From the NCBI GenBank assembly GCA_964019415.1, contig OZ025869.1:9725714-9789713 (forward strand): 64,000 nt of DNA, given 5' to 3'. The notes beneath the pieces are model-generated. The model was not told the DNA's origin and ran no database searches. It saw only the letters and a list, made by a program, of their open reading frames with translations. Positions 60,401-64,000 of this stretch are shown in pieces (within the stretch, counting starts at the first letter, position 1; each line of letters starts with the position of its first letter). Both the position numbers and the translations under genes were made by a program. Source of the stretch: Ianthella basta (taxonomy: Eukaryota; Porifera; Demospongiae; Verongiida; Ianthellidae).

Positions 60401-61131
60401 CCATGGGAGTTAGTAGTATAGTCAATTATCTGTCTTTGGGGTAACCTAGTTTGTGTGACGTCAGACATGTCATTCAGGCTACCAATTCTAGCATTGAAAT
60501 CACCACAAATCAAAATTTCTCCTTTATCCTGGAATTTCAGACATTGGCATCTTAGAGTATCGAATACATCATGAGATTTATCTCCTCTACTAGAGGCTGC
60601 TGGTGGCAAGTAGCATACACCTATGAAGATTGTGTTGTCTGGGTTATTTATTTGAGTACATGCAAGCCATAGGATGTCTTCGTGCCTTTTATCAACTACG
60701 TCAATACTAAACCTATCAAACATACTTTCCTTGACAAGCACACCCACTCCACCTGATCCCCTCACTGCTCTTTTAGAGATGTTGGTCCTATTGTGTCCAA
60801 ACCACTTATACCCCTCAATGCTTATAATCTCAGAATTTCTTAGAAATGTTTCACACAAGCAGACTATGTCAAGATCCGTTGCTGTGATCACATTTTCCCT
60901 AAGCCTACAGTAGTCCCTCTGCACAAAACCTCTAACATTCCAGACCCCATAACTTACTGATTGTTTTGGCCCCAGTGCATGCTCTGTGGTGGTGGAGCCC
61001 CCAGGCAATGCCTCAGATGAGCCAGCTCCCTTTCCTGGGCCTGAAGCTGGTGCCAAAGCCTGGTGAGATGGCCCGGAGGGCCGGGAGGACCCAGGAGCCA
61101 TGGTCTTGGGGAGGTGGAGGGTCGTGTACAA
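57448..61131 (-). CDS. LINE ORF2: AP-like endonuclease and reverse transcriptase
   Basis: 1227 codons without a stop. The N-terminal 57 residues are Gly/Ser/Pro-rich. The endonuclease runs from about 61 to 325: VWNVRG 63-68, CLCET 91-95, GDFNAR 210-215, DYAIV 282-286 and PDHSLV 318-323. The reverse transcriptase spans about 590-900: NGFRKG 688-693, FVDFRKAFD 721-729, KQGCPLSP 781-788 and YADD 821-824. A C-terminal Cys/His motif (CSDRVCRLCNCGEVEDQHHF) lies at 1145-1164. It nicks and copies at the target (target-primed reverse transcription). All key residues appear intact, so the copy may be young. The clade (CR1/Jockey/L2-like or other) cannot be named by eye. Confidence 0.93.
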   Translation of the reverse strand: MYTTLHLPKTMAPGSSRPSGPSHQALAPASGPGKGAGSSEALPGGSTTTEHALGPKQSVSYGVWNVRGFVQRDYCRLRENVITATDLDIVCLCETFLRNSEIISIEGYKWFGHNRTNISKRAVRGSGGVGVLVKESMFDRFSIDVVDKRHEDILWLACTQINNPDNTIFIGVCYLPPAASSRGDKSHDVFDTLRCQCLKFQDKGEILICGDFNARIGSLNDMSDVTQTRLPQRQIIDYTTNSHGKQLIDFLRDCNMVTLNGRFSSDKDNFTVISSVGKSVVDYAIVQADHFRNYSNFQVKTVLDILEYYSIPSDSPMPDHSLVCWECTYPELMPNKASPQRLNSAKLLPHVPIYRRDVNKPLFNSNHPVQVLEELITELDSLTISSDTNNEGNDLIENYSAFYSLIKNEYHNHSTKTHHRSSKKPWWSSDLDSARKNLRLIQKEWTVEQNTEKKHKLWQKFKKEQRRFNLSTRKAKRQFIKEKQIYFLLTKASNTKKFWKEYHSIGINTDKCNTTDLPSFIIKEDDTLTSSSEETMMTWRKHFESLLNPHDTEFSNLGSQSSNSYTPFDDEVLNRPIDLEEVYQAIAQLEENKAPGPDYICPSIIKDDKVTQYLHRLFQKCFETGIVPPAWLNSTIQPIYKGKGDKNDPNNYRGITLQSCIAKAFAKIINNRLSNYLESNSLLHDEQNGFRKGRCCQDHISSLYFIIENRKLSKQDTYACFVDFRKAFDSVPRELLWNKLLHIGINNNIHASIKALYTNTRSSIKIDNNLSSPIIIKRGVKQGCPLSPTLFNIFINDLIGYLNEKAEGISFGSCQLNALMYADDLVLVADKPDSLNNLLQALNQWCTDNGMCINPDKTKIIHFRHPKKQISNFLFTCGEYRIYYTDIYRYLGVEFTEHLSWAQQIESTSISASRAANYLIAKTRSSGALVFEVYTHLYNTLVLPIIGYSSFLWGYMGYSDIMKIQNNLMRSFLGVGRNAPIVALLGDLGWLPITTITKISCIGFWFRLSKIAEGRLNKQIFIEASNLASDKGYKNWIAHIHDIFKNNHSNEYSAPTLCINQSLQYYREYLIRCSIDKWKSEVSEIPVGSDSGGRLVLYRQIKHGPGTEDYLFTMRSLGGRRVMAGLRAGCLPLAVEVGRYTGTPCSDRVCRLCNCGEVEDQHHFLIICHTLSSVRQKLFSHCLTLSNSFTNLSSYDKCKFLLTNTDNTTISLILQMYHLRQSLLCIN

Positions 61132-61555
61132 AACTGCGATGGTGGGGAGGGAATGATAGTGGGAGGCTGAGTGGTGGTGGGAAAGGGTGGGTATTGAGGT
61201 GGGGACAATGCTGTGGTGTGAATGGTTTGGGAGGACCTTCTGGTCTTGCTGCTAGTTCTCGATGAAGTTTGTGTGTCTGGTTGTCGAAAAAAGGAGTGGG
61301 GCGTGTTGGGGGAGCAGAGTTGATTCTCCAAGGAAGGTTCCTCTTCTCACATGCCTGTGTGAGCATCTCTAACGCTGTTGTAGGACCCTCACAAGACATA
61401 TACTTCCATTTCCCTGTGAACTCACTGTTAGGGATAGGTTGCGTGATGGTTAGATGTTTCAGGGGTATCCCCGGGCACTTCCTCATTTGCGATCTGACAT
61501 CCTCAATTTGGTGAGTTACTGGGATCTTTCTGATAAACAGGGTAGATTTCTTTGT
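61013..61555 (-). CDS. LINE ORF1 fragment, possible RRM-like end
   Basis: The frame overlaps the start of ORF2 and extends upstream to a stop at 61556-61558. The part TLFIRKIPVTHQIEDVRSQM, then TGKWKYMSCEG, has the beta-strand look of the RRM-like domains found in ORF1 of some LINEs. A Pro-rich tail follows. A second frame just upstream (KALDPENILNKEIYPVY, about 61530-61590) hints at a frameshift. Confidence 0.45.
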   Translation of the reverse strand, partial: TKKSTLFIRKIPVTHQIEDVRSQMRKCPGIPLKHLTITQPIPNSEFTGKWKYMSCEGPTTALEMLTQACEKRNLPWRINSAPPTRPTPFFDNQTHKLHRELAARPEGPPKPFTPQHCPHLNTHPFPPPLSLPLSFPPHHRSFVHDPPPPQDHGSWVLPALRAISPGFGTSFRPRKGSWLI

Positions 61556-61560
61556 TTAGT

Positions 61561-62107
61561 ATGTTTTCTGGATCCAAGGCTTTCTGTGGTTCTTTGTACT
61601 TATGATTTAGCTAGCTTAGTTTTATCTATGATTTAGTTTTGCATATTAAATTAAGTGATTTCACTTTTGCTTGAATGTATAGTTTGAAGTTTATCTCTGT
61701 AACCATTGTCGAGATCACGTTTGCCACTGCTTTATATTTGAGTGGCTCTTGCGAGCAGTTGAGCGAGCAGAGCGAGATTGAGACATTTCCCTTTATGTGA
61801 GACCCTTGTGGTTACTGTTCGGCTAGAGATGCTCGACAAGGTCATATAGAAAGTGTCCCTTCACTATTTAGCTAGTCATTCCCCATCCTACTTTTCAACT
61901 CCGTCTGATGCATATACAACCACGGCAGGACCAGGTGGCTTATGGGGTATGTTTGGCTGTGCAGAGATGAGGTCACCTGCCAACAACTTCACAATTGTAT
62001 CAAACTATTGAGCAACTCTGTTAAGCTACCTTTGGTACACGAGCATGCTGAGTACCCTAATCTACCCCTTATCATGCGTACGCAGAGATGGGCTGCACAT
62101 CAAGGAT
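61561..62107. other. AT-rich flank, nothing recognised
   Basis: No coding region is recognised. It may include decayed 5' parts of the retrotransposon. Confidence 0.4.
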
Positions 62108-62556
62108 TGAGGCGCTTAGTAAGATGTTCATAAGCGCCCAAATAATTGGACCTGGGTCACGAGACTAAGCACGAGGTGACCCGCCCCTTGACCCTGACGT
62201 AATGGGAATTTTGAAGGGGAATCTCTGACTACTCGGACCGCAAGGGGGCATGGCGCAATAGCAGTTTTCCTCCAGGTAAACTGTGACTCATAGCGAAGTG
62301 ATAAGGCGCCTAATTGCTCCCTTTGATGGGAACACTTGTGTGATGCTTTGGGAATTGTTGCATATCCTAAGGTAGAACGGAGCATTCACTCTCTAACAAA
62401 TCATAAGCGATACTTTACGGATGGCTATCTTCAATGTTTTGGAATGCGTATTACGGATCAACTGGACAAAACGGACTTTCCTGTAGCGCCTATTACATTT
62501 TTATGTTTGAAAGGGCCTAATCCCGAACTAGTGTAATAAGTGCAATAAGCGCCTCA
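62108..62556. mobile_element. Possible MITE with TGAGGCGCTTA ends
   Basis: TGAGGCGCTTAG at the left is matched by TAAGCGCCTCA at the right. The interior has a further CATAAGCGCC motif. No target duplication was confirmed. Confidence 0.55.
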
Positions 62557-63837
62557 GATGAAAGAGTGTTGATTCTCTTTAGTCCATCCTCATTGTTAAT
62601 GCAGATACCCTAAGATTCCCTATCTTCCTTGCTAATGTAGATACTCTTAGATACCCTGCTTCAAGTATCACCATGTCAAGTCCAGATTAAGTGTAAAGGG
62701 CGCAGACGTCCAGAGTGCAGTGTTGTGATACAAGGAGGTAAAAGGGCGACATGCAGTGATCCACTTCTCTTAGTCTGCCTCTGTATAGGATAGCCGACTT
62801 CTATTCTTCCGATAAACACGTCCCTTTGTACCAAATGACAGATCATGTGCTGTTGCTGTTTGCGAAGAATGCTTGCCATGAGTGGCACTTAGTGTGGTTG
62901 TGTGGTGGAGTGGCGTCCTGTACAAAGGAGACACAGTTTAGGATGAAGTCTGGCTCGAGTCACTGTGAAAGGGGCCTTGAATAGTTGCCAGAAGGAGAAG
63001 TCGGTAGATATCCTCCAAGGCATTTCCTTCAATCATCACTGTGTGTCCAGGAGTGCTAGACTGCTTGTGGACTGCTGCACCAGTAAGGTGCATGTTAACC
63101 CGGTCACTATTTGTGCCAAGTGATGATGGCAGCATATAGAAATGGAGGCAGGAACAGGTGGTGGTTGGCTAAATGAGACTTTGCTAAATTTGCTTTCATT
63201 TTAACAAATTCGATGAAGACTGCCTCACAGCATTGCATGCTGCAGTAACAGTTATGACGAGTGACGATAACATTGCTGTGTGCAGTTAAATGTTTGTATC
63301 ATTGTTTTGTTAGAAGCATCGTCCATTACACCAGCTTGAGTAAATTGTCACTTGATTTCGTTTTATTGTGCTATCGAGATTCATTCGAGGACGCTAGTTT
63401 CTAATGACATGTACATATGTAGTCCTGGTGGTTAGCTGGAAACAGGTTGATTATAGAAACTAGTGTATGTGAACAATATGTATGTGTCCATGATTGCTGA
63501 AACTAAGTTCCATTGTTGGTCTTGTAGACATTAAGGATATAAAAATGTCTATTACTGTGAAATCATGTGAAGAACATCCTTTTGAGTGTCATTTGCGTTC
63601 CTGTGGGTCCCAGACTATGTTTATTGTGCAACGCTGTGTGATTGTGTTTGGTGATTTTGTACCAAATGCAGGAGTTGAATTGGATGATGTTATTTTTGCC
63701 ATTGCATCTGATGTTGGCTGACACTGGAAGTCGCTCAATGTTACCTTAGGTTTCCCTTTTGATTCGAATGCCATTTTTAGTCTTTTTGCCATTCTAAAGT
63801 TGTGAAGGGAAATAGAAATATTATTTTTACCTGTTAG
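62557..63837. other. Non-coding sequence, no gene supported
   Basis: A short segment near 63140-63180 (AAATGGAGGCAGGAA and TGAGACT) resembles a decayed arm of the AGTCTCGCG foldback family. The 75-codon frame at 63494-63721 shows no known domain. Confidence 0.4.
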
Positions 63838-64000
63838 GCTGCGGTCACACCACAATTAATTTGATGATTGCGATTATGTTTACAGCAGCGATAGCGTCAA
63901 CGTTTTTGACATGTAATGTCACACTTGCATGCTGTTTGGGTAGTTGACGTTTCCTTGTTGCCTGAGTTCTTCTTCAGTCTGTTCATTATGGCCAGTTCCA
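63838..64000 (+). repeat. Partial copy of the 21304-21791 repeat
   Basis: GCGGTCACACCACAATTAATTTGATGATTG, the later GCTGTTTGGGTAGTTGACGT and TGAGTTCTTCTTCAGTCTGTTC follow the 21.3-kb copy in order. It is cut by the window end. Confidence 0.65.

Larger units (their letters stand above)
57375..61560 (-). mobile_element. Non-LTR retrotransposon (LINE), probably 5'-truncated
   Basis: It contains a full endonuclease/reverse transcriptase ORF and the end of an upstream ORF1 in another frame. The 3' end lies near an A/T-rich run at about 57378-57400. The 5' limit is unclear; the readable ORF1 frame begins at 61555 after a stop. No target-site duplication was identified. The element lies about 1.2 kb upstream of the Gene B start, on the same strand. 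Confidence 0.8.

Noticed and set aside
58625..60913. Plus-strand open frames within the retrotransposon
   Set aside because: They are antisense shadows of the LINE ORF2.

Overview
The window looks like nuclear DNA of an intron-rich, AT-leaning invertebrate animal. The evidence is many short phase-matched exons with GT-AG introns, ankyrin (ANK) repeats, Death-fold domains, a non-LTR retrotransposon, and a dense load of miniature DNA transposons. A sponge or another early-branching marine animal fits best, but nothing here proves the species. There are no prokaryotic operons, rRNA genes or CRISPR arrays.

Two large paralogous genes fill most of the window and point at each other (tail to tail). 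Gene A (+ strand, 20 exons seen, about 2432-24847) enters from the left already inside its ANK region, so its 5' half probably lies outside the window. It continues through helical connector exons and a Ser/Thr-rich linker, with one linker exon present in three tandem copies, and ends in two Death-type domains. Gene B (- strand, 35 exons, 56139-26658) can be read from ATG to stop with matching phases throughout, giving about 2170 residues. Its order is a CARD-like N-terminus, Ser/Pro-rich exons including a duplicated 183-bp exon, a second possible Death-fold exon, a Death domain, about ten ANK repeats, helical connector exons, a 731-codon Ser/Pro-rich linker, and two C-terminal Death domains. 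The genes share exon order, phases and even a 22-bp microexon, so they come from one ancestor, now arranged as an inverted pair 1.8 kb apart at their 3' ends. The architecture suggests a death-fold signalling scaffold (innate immunity or cell death); that role is inference.

The introns and flanks are full of mobile DNA. A head-to-tail array of Helitron-like copies (4671-8214) sits in the largest Gene A intron, and Helitron-like 3' ends also occur near 35.16, 37.9 and 52.06 kb. Other elements are TA-flanked mariner-like and pogo-like MITEs, two Mutator-like foldback elements with clear 11-bp target duplications (47475-47980 and 56488-56616), several further foldbacks, and simple repeats. A non-LTR retrotransposon with an uninterrupted 1227-residue endonuclease/reverse transcriptase ORF (57448-61131, - strand) lies upstream of Gene B.

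The last 2.5 kb (61.6-64 kb) holds MITE-like repeats and no gene that I can support.
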